The notes beneath the pieces are model-generated. The model was not told where the DNA came from. It saw only the letters and a program-made list of their open reading frames with translations, and did no database searches. DNA of 13,948 nucleotides from an uncultured bacterium (lineage in GTDB: Bacteria > Patescibacteriota > Minisyncoccia > Phycocordibacterales > UBA2100): NCBI GenBank assembly GCA_903881205.1, contig CAIRSC010000070.1, forward strand, positions 1-13,948, read 5' to 3'. The position numbers and the translations under genes were made by a program. Position 1 is the stretch's first letter, and every line of letters begins with the position of its first letter. Below are positions 1 to 5,859 of the stretch, in pieces.

Positions 1-867
1 GAGCGCGTGAGAGACGAGCTCATTCGTATTCTTATGAGTCCGCGGCCCATGCAGGCGCTCTACGTGGCTCAAAAGCTCGGGTTATTGAAATATATGATTC
101 CCGAATTGGAAGAGGGTATCGGCTGCGACCAGAATCAGGCGCATTCGTTCGATGTGTTCGAGCATCTCATGCGGAGCCTGCAGCATGCGGCCGACAAGGA
201 GTGGCCGCTCGACGTGAGACTTGCCGCGCTCTTGCACGATATCGGCAAGCCTGCGACACGCGCGCACTCCGAAGAGAAGGGGGACTGGACCTTCTACGGA
301 CACGACATGGTCTCCGCGCGCATGGCCAAGAAGATTCTCTCCGATCTCAAGCTCCCGAAAGAAACAATTCACAAAGTGGTACTTCTCGTACGTTGGCATA
401 TGTTCTTCTCTGATCCCGATCTGGTGACGCTTGCCGCCGTACGCAGGCTTATCGCGCGGGTAGGGAAGGAGAATATCAACGACCTCGTGAATCTGCGTGT
501 CTGCGACCGCATCGGGACCGGCAGACCCAAGGAGCACCCATTCCGCCTACGAAAGTACATGTCGATGATCGACGAGGCGATGCGCGACCCCGTATCGGTC
601 GGAATGCTCAAGATCGATGGTCAGAGACTTATTGAAATAGGGGAGAAGCCGGGACCGCGCATGGGATGGATACTCCACGCATTACTTGAAGAGGTGCTCG
701 ACGAGCCCACGAAAAATACGGAAGAATATTTAGAAAAGAGGGCGCAGGATATCGGTAAAATGGAAGATAGAGACCTAAAAGAGCTCGGTGAAGCCGGAAA
801 GGATCGAAAAGAGGAGGAGGATCAGGCTGAAGTGCAGAAACTGCGCACAAAACATCACGTCAGTTAG
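1..867 (+). CDS. cca: CCA tRNA nucleotidyltransferase, C-terminal HD-domain part (5' end outside window)
   Basis: The frame is open from base 1, so the N-terminal nucleotidyltransferase (palm) domain lies upstream of the window. The family adds or repairs the 3' CCA end of tRNAs in the cytoplasm. Visible here: the start of the RNA-binding domain (ERVRDELIRILMS), then an HD phosphohydrolase-like domain with FEHLMRSL, LLHDIGKP (HD doublet encoded near 235-240) and a downstream FYGHDMVSA, and finally the closing motif GPRMGWILHALLEEVLDEP followed by NTEEYL, typical of the C-terminal domain of bacterial CCA enzymes. A highly charged, low-complexity tail of about 45 residues (EDRDLKELGEAGKDRKEEE) extends beyond the family core. 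The GTG at 7 is in frame but is not the start. A poly(A) polymerase of the same superfamily is the alternative; the HD-type architecture favours the CCA enzyme. Confidence 0.87.
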   Translation, partial: ERVRDELIRILMSPRPMQALYVAQKLGLLKYMIPELEEGIGCDQNQAHSFDVFEHLMRSLQHAADKEWPLDVRLAALLHDIGKPATRAHSEEKGDWTFYGHDMVSARMAKKILSDLKLPKETIHKVVLLVRWHMFFSDPDLVTLAAVRRLIARVGKENINDLVNLRVCDRIGTGRPKEHPFRLRKYMSMIDEAMRDPVSVGMLKIDGQRLIEIGEKPGPRMGWILHALLEEVLDEPTKNTEEYLEKRAQDIGKMEDRDLKELGEAGKDRKEEEDQAEVQKLRTKHHVS

Positions 868-886
868 TTTCTCGTGACATAACAAA

Positions 887-1005
887 GGCCTTGGAAGATG
901 GCTCGGATACGAGGAGAAGTCAAAGTGGCGATGGAGGCGTACTGAATGTACGACGACAGCGACACTGCAGACTTCGACAACGCAGACGGGTCATATTACA
1001 AGGCC
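887..1005 (+). ncRNA. candidate structured RNA element, copy A
   Basis: This non-coding segment starts 19 nt after cca. It is closed by a perfect 7-bp stem (GGCCTTG 887-893 with CAAGGCC 999-1005). Inside are a small hairpin (CTCG-GATA-CGAG, 902-913), the word GGAGAAG (913-919), a 5-bp hairpin CGTAC-TGAAT-GTACG (938-952) followed by ACGA, then GACAC, CTTCG, CAACG and GCAG in that order. The same words in the same order occur at 9164-9286 before pnp, enclosed by a different but also complementary outer stem. That pattern suggests a structured RNA. A CATAAC box at 878-883 could be a -10 element, but no good -35 is visible. Function is unknown. No plus-strand gene follows for more than 1.2 kb, so this copy is more likely a stand-alone RNA, or the 3' tail of the cca mRNA, than a leader. 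Confidence 0.45.
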
Positions 1006-1069
1006 GCCAAAAGAAAAATCGCCTGACGGGGTGGCCCACTTTTCTTTTGGGGCCGCCTGCGTCAGGCGA
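1002..1069 (+). repeat. two interleaved perfect inverted repeats (pseudoknot-ordered)
   Basis: CCAAAAGAAAA (1007-1017) is the exact reverse complement of TTTTCTTTTGG (1040-1050). TCGCCTGACG (1019-1028) is the exact reverse complement of CGTCAGGCGA (1060-1069). The order is A-B-A'-B', so the two stems are crossed, not nested. GGCC at 1002-1005 can also extend the first stem by pairing with GGCC at 1051-1054 across a bulged G, but that GGCC is already the 3' arm of the closing stem of the upstream element. The segment could be a pseudoknot, two mutually exclusive hairpins, or an atypical terminator; there is no U-tract after the last arm. Confidence 0.5.
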
Positions 1070-1258
1070 CTTAGCTGTGTATAGTTCTTCGTCCTACTGA
1101 AAGAGCGCGAAACATTATCTTCAGATACTTCTTGATTCAATAGAGAATGCAGAGGCATCTCTTAACATAGAATGTGTGAAAGTAATCTTTGTACGATATA
1201 TGTCTCGTTATGTAAGTATTACGAGAATCTATTAAGGAACACCTAAAGGAGAGAGTAC

Positions 1259-1312
1259 ATGTCCGTTAGAATAGTGTAAAGGACATGGGTGTGGATAACT
1301 TGTCCTTTATAT
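1259..1312. other. hairpin with DnaA-box-like loop in AT-rich gap
   Basis: TAAAGGACA (1277-1285) pairs perfectly with TGTCCTTTA (1301-1309), leaving a 15-nt loop that contains TGTGGATAA (1290-1298), the complement of the consensus DnaA box TTATCCACA. A six-codon ORF with a Shine-Dalgarno-like AAAGGAG (1245-1251) starts at 1259 and ends in the TAA that begins the stem. The TGTCC word recurs at 1260, 1301 and 1328, and inverted at 1281. The stretch lies just beyond the stop codon of xth and may serve as a weak terminator for it. The remaining bases 1070-1258 are AT-rich, and I see no gene in them. Confidence 0.35.
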
Positions 1313-1331
1313 CCTCTCAGCGGCAAATGTC

Positions 1332-2132
1332 CTATATATCAAGTTCGATGGACACCGGACAGTGGTCTGATCCGTGTATGTCGGGATGGATAGCGGCAGC
1401 TTTCAGGTGTTTCGACAGTGCCTTACTCACAAAGAAGTAATCGATCCGCCATCCGACGTTACGCTCGCGAGAGGCGGAGAAATGTGACCACCAGGTGTAA
1501 AAACCCTTTCCTTCCTTGAACTTTCGGAATGTATCGACAAATCCCTCGGCAATCATTTCGTCTATGCCCTCACGCTCTTCCTCTGTGAAACCTTTTTTCC
1601 CCTCGTTGGGCTTAGGATTGGCCAAGTCGTCTTCCGTATGTGCAACATTGAGATCGCCGCAGAAAATAACCGGCTTCTTGCTCTCCAACTGTTTCATATA
1701 TTCAAGGAACGCCGGGTCCCACAGCTTGTAACGCAATGGAATGCGACTCAGATCATCTTTAGAATTTGGTGTATACACCGTGGCAACATAGAAATCCTTG
1801 AATTCTGCGACCAAAACCCGCCCTTCGGTGTTGGGATCACCGTATGGATCCTTGGACATGTCGTATTTTTTGAGAATATCCTCGGGAATCCCCAAAAAAA
1901 CGGCTTCAGGCTTGGTCTTGGTGAATATCGCGGTACCGCTGTACCCCTTCTTTTCGGCAGAATTCCAGTACTCTTCGTATCCAGCGAGGTCGATCTCAGC
2001 TTGACCCTGCTGTGCCTTTGTCTCCTGTAAACAAATGATGTCCGGTTTCATCTTCTCAAGAAACGGCTTGAAGAAGCCTTTGTTGTGTACTGCGCGGATG
2101 CCGTTGACGTTCCATGAAACGATCTTTGTCAT
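1332..2132 (-). CDS. xth: exodeoxyribonuclease III (AP endonuclease)
   Basis: This 266-aa Mg-dependent nuclease belongs to the exonuclease-endonuclease-phosphatase fold. The family cleaves DNA at abasic sites and removes 3' blocking groups in base-excision repair. Visible motifs are KIVSWNVNGIRA at the N-terminus, DIICLQETKAQ with the metal-binding Glu, GYSGTAIFTK, VYTPNSKDDLSR, FCGDLNVAHT with the Asp/Asn catalytic pair, the conserved WRIDYFFVS, and the terminal SDHCPVSIELD with the catalytic Asp-His. The length is normal for XthA. A longer frame begins at 2162, but the start at 2132 is preferred: homology begins at MTKIVSWN, and a -10 box (TATCGT, 2145-2140) sits inside the extension. Exonuclease III (ExoA/XthA) fits better than other members of the fold because of the intact LQETK and GDLNVAH motifs. 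Confidence 0.93.
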   Translation of the reverse strand: MTKIVSWNVNGIRAVHNKGFFKPFLEKMKPDIICLQETKAQQGQAEIDLAGYEEYWNSAEKKGYSGTAIFTKTKPEAVFLGIPEDILKKYDMSKDPYGDPNTEGRVLVAEFKDFYVATVYTPNSKDDLSRIPLRYKLWDPAFLEYMKQLESKKPVIFCGDLNVAHTEDDLANPKPNEGKKGFTEEEREGIDEMIAEGFVDTFRKFKEGKGFYTWWSHFSASRERNVGWRIDYFFVSKALSKHLKAAAIHPDIHGSDHCPVSIELDI

Positions 2133-2139
2133 GATGTTT

Positions 2140-2145
2140 ACGATA
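2140..2145 (-). promoter_or_regulatory. -10 box of xth (leaderless geometry)
   Basis: On the minus strand GG-TATCGT is followed by 7 nt and then the ATG at 2132. Transcription starting 7-8 nt after the box would begin at or next to the A of the start codon. No convincing -35 is seen. Confidence 0.5.
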
Positions 2146-2248
2146 CCACAATTGAACCTCATGAAACTTCACACGTTTGTCATGGCATATGCGACATACT
2201 GAGCTTCAGCGAAGTGAAGGGGGATAACGCCTTCTCTCGCACCAAAAT

Positions 2249-2419
2249 ATGAATTCATTCAACATAGCAGAAAAGGGAAGCAGGGAGTGGAAGCTGTTCG
2301 ATCCGGTCAGGTATGACCAAGTCGGCATGTTCCGCGTGACCACGCCTATCCAGGAACAACCCCGTTTCACCAATGTGATCCCGATCCGTCGCTATCACAC
2401 CCGCCCGGCAACGGCATAG
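2249..2419 (+). CDS. small hypothetical protein (56 aa)
   Basis: This open frame was found by reading the gap between xth and the Xer gene. It begins MNSFNIAEKGSREWKLF and ends HTRPATA, with a TAG stop at 2417-2419. The product is basic and soluble, with no signal peptide, membrane segment or motif I recognise. It is supported by normal codon use (mostly C/G-ending codons) and by the strong hairpin terminator that begins 13 nt after the stop, which would be needed on the plus strand only if something is transcribed here. It is weakened by the absence of a clear Shine-Dalgarno sequence and promoter; a GAAGGGGG run at 2216-2223 is too far upstream. It could be a real small protein or a chance frame. 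Confidence 0.45.
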   Translation: MNSFNIAEKGSREWKLFDPVRYDQVGMFRVTTPIQEQPRFTNVIPIRRYHTRPATA

Positions 2420-2432
2420 CTCACTGCACCGA

Positions 2433-2466
2433 ACGAAAACACCGCTCATACGAGCGGTGTTTTCGT
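2433..2466. terminator. bidirectional intrinsic terminator
   Basis: A perfect 15-bp stem, ACGAAAACACCGCTC (2433-2447) with GAGCGGTGTTTTCGT (2452-2466), has an ATAC loop. The A-tract and T-tract lie symmetrically in the stem, so it can work on both strands. It sits between the convergent 56-aa ORF (+) and the Xer gene (-). Confidence 0.85.
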
Positions 2467-2471
2467 GACAC

Positions 2472-3401
2472 TTAACGGCGTTTGCCGTGGAATTGCTTGT
2501 GAACCTCGAGCAGATGTTTGTCGGTAACGTGGGTGTAGACCTGGGTGGTGGAAATATTTGCGTGACCGAGTAGTGCCTGCACTGAGCGGAGATCCGCGCC
2601 GTTGCCGAGCAGATCGGTCGCAAATGAGTGGCGGATCACGTGGGGAGTGACTTTGCGGGTGATGCCGGCCTTGATCGCATACTGTTTCACCAGGCGTTCC
2701 ACCGAGCGGGGAGTGAGCCGATGTAGATCTTTATCCGCACCTTTCTTGCCGGACTTCTTCGCGAACTTCGCACCGTAGCTTACGAACAGCGCGTCCGACA
2801 TGTCGCCACGTTTCTTCAGATATTCCGCAACTGCTTTTTTGGCGTCCGAGGAGAGGAACACCACACGGACCTTTTCGCCCTTGCCGCGCACCGAGAATTC
2901 GTCGCGCGTGAGATCGAGATCTTGATTGAGATTACAGAGCTCAGATACGCGCAGGCCGGTCGAGAAGAGGAGTTCGAGGATCGCACGATCGCGCAGCGCC
3001 GGGAGTGTTTCACCCTGCGGTGCTTTCATAATGCGATTGAGTTCGTCGGCAGTGATAAGGTCGAGATCGCGCCCGCCGACTTTGGCGAGCTCGATGCGTT
3101 CTGGATTGAGACTTTCGATATCGCGCTTGCGCAGGAATTTGAGAAATGCCCGTAAGGCGATCAAGTGATAGTTCTGTGTATTTTTTTTCATCGTGCCGGA
3201 GACTCCCGCCGAGCGATTGAGATTGATGCGGAATTCTCGCACCATAGTCTCGGTGATATCTCCGGGCTTCGAAACCTTTGCTTGTGTGAAAAAGCGGGTG
3301 AGATAGCGGTCGTAATTTTCGACCGTCTTCACCCCGCGCCCCTTTTCTATCTCAAGATACTCGAGGAATTGCGATTTCATCTCTTTGAGATCCGCTGACA
3401 T
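2472..3401 (-). CDS. xerC/xerD: tyrosine recombinase XerC/XerD family
   Basis: This 309-aa site-specific recombinase matches the length and architecture of Xer proteins that resolve chromosome dimers. The N-terminal SAM-like core-binding domain spans about residues 8-92 and the catalytic domain about 112-300. All catalytic residues are visible: R151 (STGLRVSEL), K174 (VRGKGEKVR), H254 and R257 (HVIRHSFATDLL), H280 (LLGHANISTTQ) and nucleophile Y289 (VYTHV). An Ala/Lys-rich insert (KFAKKSGKKGADKD, about 212-225) lies between the beta hairpin and the HxxR box, a region where Xer proteins vary. No integrase-type extra domain, att site or phage genes are nearby, so housekeeping Xer is favoured over a mobile-element integrase. 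XerC and XerD cannot be told apart from sequence alone. The start at 3401 fits a -10 box 6 nt upstream; an in-frame Met at residue 8 is an alternative. Confidence 0.9.
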   Translation of the reverse strand: MSADLKEMKSQFLEYLEIEKGRGVKTVENYDRYLTRFFTQAKVSKPGDITETMVREFRINLNRSAGVSGTMKKNTQNYHLIALRAFLKFLRKRDIESLNPERIELAKVGGRDLDLITADELNRIMKAPQGETLPALRDRAILELLFSTGLRVSELCNLNQDLDLTRDEFSVRGKGEKVRVVFLSSDAKKAVAEYLKKRGDMSDALFVSYGAKFAKKSGKKGADKDLHRLTPRSVERLVKQYAIKAGITRKVTPHVIRHSFATDLLGNGADLRSVQALLGHANISTTQVYTHVTDKHLLEVHKQFHGKRR

Positions 3402-3407
3402 CTATGG

Positions 3408-3413
3408 ATTGTA
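3408..3413 (-). promoter_or_regulatory. -10 box of the Xer gene (leaderless geometry)
   Basis: On the minus strand GG-TACAAT is followed by 6 nt (CCATAG) and the ATG at 3401, so the predicted transcript begins at the start codon. Confidence 0.6.
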
Positions 3414-3523
3414 CCGCACGCGTCGCACAATATTTCGTCTTTTTTTGTCCACTTTCCGATGTGCACCCGACGCAGAATTTGGCACGTACAATGCACGAAG
3501 GAACTCAATCGATACAATCGGCA

Positions 3524-3529
3524 GAGGGG
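3524..3529 (+). promoter_or_regulatory. Shine-Dalgarno sequence setting the start of the 130-aa gene
   Basis: GAGGGG, 5 nt before the ATG at 3535, selects this start over the longer frame opening at 3385, which would overlap the Xer gene. Two TACAAT boxes (3487-3492 and 3513-3518) lie upstream as possible -10 elements; the first leaves a leader of about 35 nt that includes this site. Confidence 0.55.
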
Positions 3530-3534
3530 GACTC

Positions 3535-3927
3535 ATGGAAATCGAGTGCTTTGGAAAAAAGTTCGTTACTGCTGCCAATCGCGCATCGATGCATATCAGC
3601 GGCAATGAGCGACTATCCGGCGTTGAAACGGCCGCAGTGAGCGCCGCAGCTCAGGAAGCAGGGTTTTCACGACCGACTCCTGAACTCATCACGGCAATCG
3701 CGAAATACAAGTACGCAGATAGAAGGGAGCGTCCGCGAATTGTTCTGGAAGCCCAACAGGTCTTCTACGGTCGGTCGCTGATCGAACAAATACTTCGCGA
3801 ACAGTTTGCACGGCCCGGCGCAATCTCACCTCTCATACATATCGCGCTACGCAATTTCGCCGAGCGAACGGCAACGTACACGACTCGGTTTTTCGTTCAT
3901 CTTTGCTACGGTGTAGGCTTCCGGTAA
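3535..3927 (+). CDS. hypothetical protein (130 aa)
   Basis: I do not recognise this family. The predicted protein begins MEIECFGKKFVTAANRAS and is basic and Ala/Arg-rich. It contains a region that may be helical (LSGVETAAVSAAAQEAG, about 27-43, and RPRIVLEAQQVFYGRSLIEQILREQ, about 66-90). No transmembrane segment, Cys/His cluster or nuclease motif is evident. The start at 3535 has a good ribosome-binding site and avoids overlap with the divergent Xer gene. A strong terminator begins 19 nt after the stop, so it looks like a single-gene transcript. Reality of the gene is supported by length, RBS and terminator; its function is unknown. Confidence 0.65.
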   Translation: MEIECFGKKFVTAANRASMHISGNERLSGVETAAVSAAAQEAGFSRPTPELITAIAKYKYADRRERPRIVLEAQQVFYGRSLIEQILREQFARPGAISPLIHIALRNFAERTATYTTRFFVHLCYGVGFR

Positions 3928-3945
3928 AGCCTGTGACGACTGAAG

Positions 3946-3980
3946 AATGGCGGGCTCGCGTGTCCCGCCATTTTTATTTA
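3946..3980 (+). terminator. intrinsic terminator after the 130-aa gene
   Basis: AATGGCGGG (3946-3954) pairs with CCCGCCATT (3964-3972) around a 9-nt loop and is followed by TTTATTTA. The T-tract overlaps the stop codon of the convergent rarA gene. In the minus direction the hairpin lies just after the rarA stop but lacks a good T-run. Confidence 0.8.
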
Positions 3981-5119
3981 TCCTTCAAATACTTTTTCTT
4001 TTTGAGCTTTTCCGGTAGATACGATTCTTTGTCGTACATCTTGTATCCCTTGTGGTACCCGAGATCTTTCATCAGATTCGTCGGTGCGTTGCGCACATTC
4101 ATCGGGATGGGAAGATTGCCAAATTTCTTCACGTCGTCGAGCGCTTCGAATATCGCATCGTACGATCGTCGATCCTTCTTACACTGCGCGAGATAGGCGA
4201 CGCCATGTGCGAGACTGATCGTCGCTTCGGGATAGCCGATCTTGTTCACTGCTTCGAACACCGCATTGGCCACCACAAGCGCAGTCGGCTGTGCGAGCCC
4301 AATATCTTCAGAAGCAAATATCACCATGCGCCGAGCGATAAATTTCGGATCTTCGCCGGCATCCACCATGCGCGCGAGATAGTAGAGCGCCGCATCGGGT
4401 TGCGATGCGCGCATTGATTTGATGAATGCGGAGATCGTATTGTAGTGCTCATCGCCTTTTTTATCGTAACGCAGATGTTTGGACTGAACCGCTTCTTTGA
4501 GTGTATCGAGCGTCACTTTGCCATAGAGCGCCTCGGTGGTCTCGAGTGCAGTGATCGCCTGGCGCGCATCGCCCGCGGCAAGCCGGACGAGCCACTCGCG
4601 CGCAGCCTTCGGCATTTTTATTTTGGTACGCGCCAATATTTTTTCCATTTCATTCTCCGAGTGCTCATTGAGCACAAACACGCGACAGCGAGAGAGTAGC
4701 GGCGAAATGATCTCGAACGACGGATTCTCGGTGGTGGCACCAATGAGCGTAATGTCGCCGCGCTCCACGAAGGGAAGTAGAAAATCCTGTTGCGCTTTGT
4801 TGAATCGATGGATCTCGTCGACAAACAATATCTTTGGCTTACCCAATCCGAGCGTCGGCTTGCGCGTACCGAGTACTTTGCGGATATCGTCTTTTCCTGC
4901 TTCGACCGCAGAGAGCTCATAAAAGTCGGCATCAAGTGCGCCCGCATAGATACGGGCAAGCGTGGTTTTGCCCGAGCCCGGCGGGCCCCAGAGAATGAAC
5001 GAGAAAAGTTCTTTCTTCTCGATCGCGACGCGCAGGGGCTTACCGGTGCCCGTGAGGTGTTCCTGACCCACAAATTCAGTGAGGTTTTTCGGCCTGATGC
5101 GTGATGCCAATGGCTCCAT
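3974..5119 (-). CDS. rarA: replication-associated recombination protein A (RarA/MgsA), AAA+ ATPase
   Basis: This 381-aa clamp-loader-like AAA+ ATPase acts at stalled replication forks and is related to eukaryotic WRNIP1. The N-terminus carries the family signature PLASRIRPKNLTEFVGQEHL. Walker A is GPPGSGKT (45-52) and Walker B is ILFVDEIHRFNKAQQD (97-112). Sensor 1 is in IGATTENPSFEI, and LLSRCRVF carries the presumed arginine finger. The C-terminal tetramerisation part is recognisable from MVIFASEDIGLAQP and from YPEATISLAHGVAYLA. It is slightly shorter than E. coli RarA (about 447 aa) but has all blocks, and it ends in a lysine-rich tail (KLKKKKYLKDK). It is divergent from the FKBP gene. 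The start at 5119 is supported by a -10 box 6 nt upstream. Confidence 0.95.
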   Translation of the reverse strand: MEPLASRIRPKNLTEFVGQEHLTGTGKPLRVAIEKKELFSFILWGPPGSGKTTLARIYAGALDADFYELSAVEAGKDDIRKVLGTRKPTLGLGKPKILFVDEIHRFNKAQQDFLLPFVERGDITLIGATTENPSFEIISPLLSRCRVFVLNEHSENEMEKILARTKIKMPKAAREWLVRLAAGDARQAITALETTEALYGKVTLDTLKEAVQSKHLRYDKKGDEHYNTISAFIKSMRASQPDAALYYLARMVDAGEDPKFIARRMVIFASEDIGLAQPTALVVANAVFEAVNKIGYPEATISLAHGVAYLAQCKKDRRSYDAIFEALDDVKKFGNLPIPMNVRNAPTNLMKDLGYHKGYKMYDKESYLPEKLKKKKYLKDK

Positions 5120-5125
5120 GTGCTC

Positions 5126-5131
5126 ATCGTA
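5126..5131 (-). promoter_or_regulatory. -10 box of rarA (leaderless geometry)
   Basis: On the minus strand TACGAT is followed by GAGCAC and the ATG at 5119. The 6-nt spacing places the predicted transcription start at the initiation codon. Confidence 0.55.
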
Positions 5132-5194
5132 TCAAATCGTGTATTTTTTATCCGATATGCGCGACAGTTATCCTATATTGCAGCTATTCACACC

Positions 5195-5222
5195 TTGCAT
5201 GATGTGCCAGAGACGTTATCCT
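5195..5222 (+). promoter_or_regulatory. promoter of the FKBP gene (leaderless geometry)
   Basis: TTGCAT (5195-5200), a 16-nt spacer, then TATCCT (5217-5222). Six nt separate the -10 box from the ATG at 5229. Confidence 0.6.
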
Positions 5223-5228
5223 TGAGCT

Positions 5229-5744
5229 ATGAATACCAACACAAAAAACACGGTCATTTGGATCGTTGTCGTCCTCGTAGTTATTATCGGCGCGTACTTC
5301 ATTTATAAATCCACTACTAAGGCTCCTGTAGCGGCCACGCCATCAACGGCAACGACCACAGCAACTGCCATCGACCCGAATCAGGTCCAGGCACAGGAAG
5401 TGACCGCCGGCACGGGGGCCCAGGCAAAGCCGGGTGACACCGTTTCGGTACTCTATGTCGGCCAATTGCAGGATGGGACCGTCTTTGACAGCTCGGCGGC
5501 ACACAACAACCAGCCGCTCACCTTCGTCCTCGGTGCCCAGGGTCTTATTCCGGGCTTCCAGATCGGGGTCAATGGCATGAAAGAGGGAGGGGAACGACTT
5601 CTCGCCATTCCGCCGGCTCTCGGCTATGGCACCACCTCGGTCAAGGATGCCAACGGTAAAGAAATCATCCCGGCCGGGTCAACCATCGTCTTTGACGTGA
5701 AATTGGTCAAAATACAGGCAGCGACTTCTACCTCAGCAAAATAG
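5229..5744 (+). CDS. membrane-anchored FKBP-type peptidyl-prolyl cis-trans isomerase
   Basis: The protein is 171 aa. A short N-terminus leads into one hydrophobic helix (about 8-26, VIWIVVVLVVIIGAYFIY), then a Thr/Ala/Pro-rich linker (31-52), then a single FKBP domain (about 57-162). The topology predicts a domain outside the cytoplasmic membrane, where it would help fold exported proteins by isomerising prolyl bonds. FKBP signatures: GDTVSVLYVGQLQDGTVFDSS (including Y76, F86, D87), LIPGFQIGVNGMKEGGERLLAIPP, LGYG (Y133) and TIVFDVKLVKI (F155). The Trp at the floor of the human FKBP12 pocket is replaced by Phe (F110), as in many bacterial members. No Cys or lipobox is seen, so it is anchored by the helix rather than by lipid. 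It is monocistronic, with its own promoter and terminator. Confidence 0.92.
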   Translation: MNTNTKNTVIWIVVVLVVIIGAYFIYKSTTKAPVAATPSTATTTATAIDPNQVQAQEVTAGTGAQAKPGDTVSVLYVGQLQDGTVFDSSAAHNNQPLTFVLGAQGLIPGFQIGVNGMKEGGERLLAIPPALGYGTTSVKDANGKEIIPAGSTIVFDVKLVKIQAATSTSAK

Positions 5745-5764
5745 TCATATTTTGAGCCATTGTA

Positions 5765-5789
5765 AGCGCCCCACACTGGGGCGCTTTTT
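5765..5789 (+). terminator. intrinsic terminator after the FKBP gene
   Basis: AGCGCCCC (5765-5772), loop ACACT, GGGGCGCT (5778-5785), then a run of T ending at 5789. Confidence 0.9.
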
Positions 5790-5824
5790 GGTAGGCGATA
5801 CTCAGGGCCTTCAATGAGGGAATC

Positions 5825-5853
5825 TTGCAAAAAGCAAGGTAATATGCTAATAT
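5825..5853 (+). promoter_or_regulatory. rpsO promoter (leaderless geometry)
   Basis: TTGCAA (5825-5830), a 17-nt spacer ending in the extended TG motif, then TAATAT (5848-5853). The ATG follows after 6 nt at 5860. This is the best-formed promoter in the window. It leaves no room for the structured 5' leader that S15 binds in E. coli and Thermus. Confidence 0.75.
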
Positions 5854-5859
5854 TTAGCC

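Noticed and set aside
891..1100. 69-aa plus-strand frame in the gap after cca
   Set aside because: It is Arg-rich, of low complexity and runs through both the structured element and the crossed inverted repeats; no Shine-Dalgarno sequence or promoter fits its start.
1259..1279. Six-codon leader peptide (MSVRIV) with attenuator hairpin
   Set aside because: It has a Shine-Dalgarno-like sequence and a following hairpin, but no plus-strand gene downstream to regulate and no codon bias for one amino acid.
1070..1331. Replication origin in the AT-rich gap
   Set aside because: Only one DnaA box is present, with no cluster and no dnaA, dnaN, rpmH or gyr genes nearby.
2472..3401. Xer gene as integrase of a mobile element
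   Set aside because: No att-like direct repeats, tRNA target, excisionase, transposase or phage genes are adjacent; the length and domains fit housekeeping Xer.
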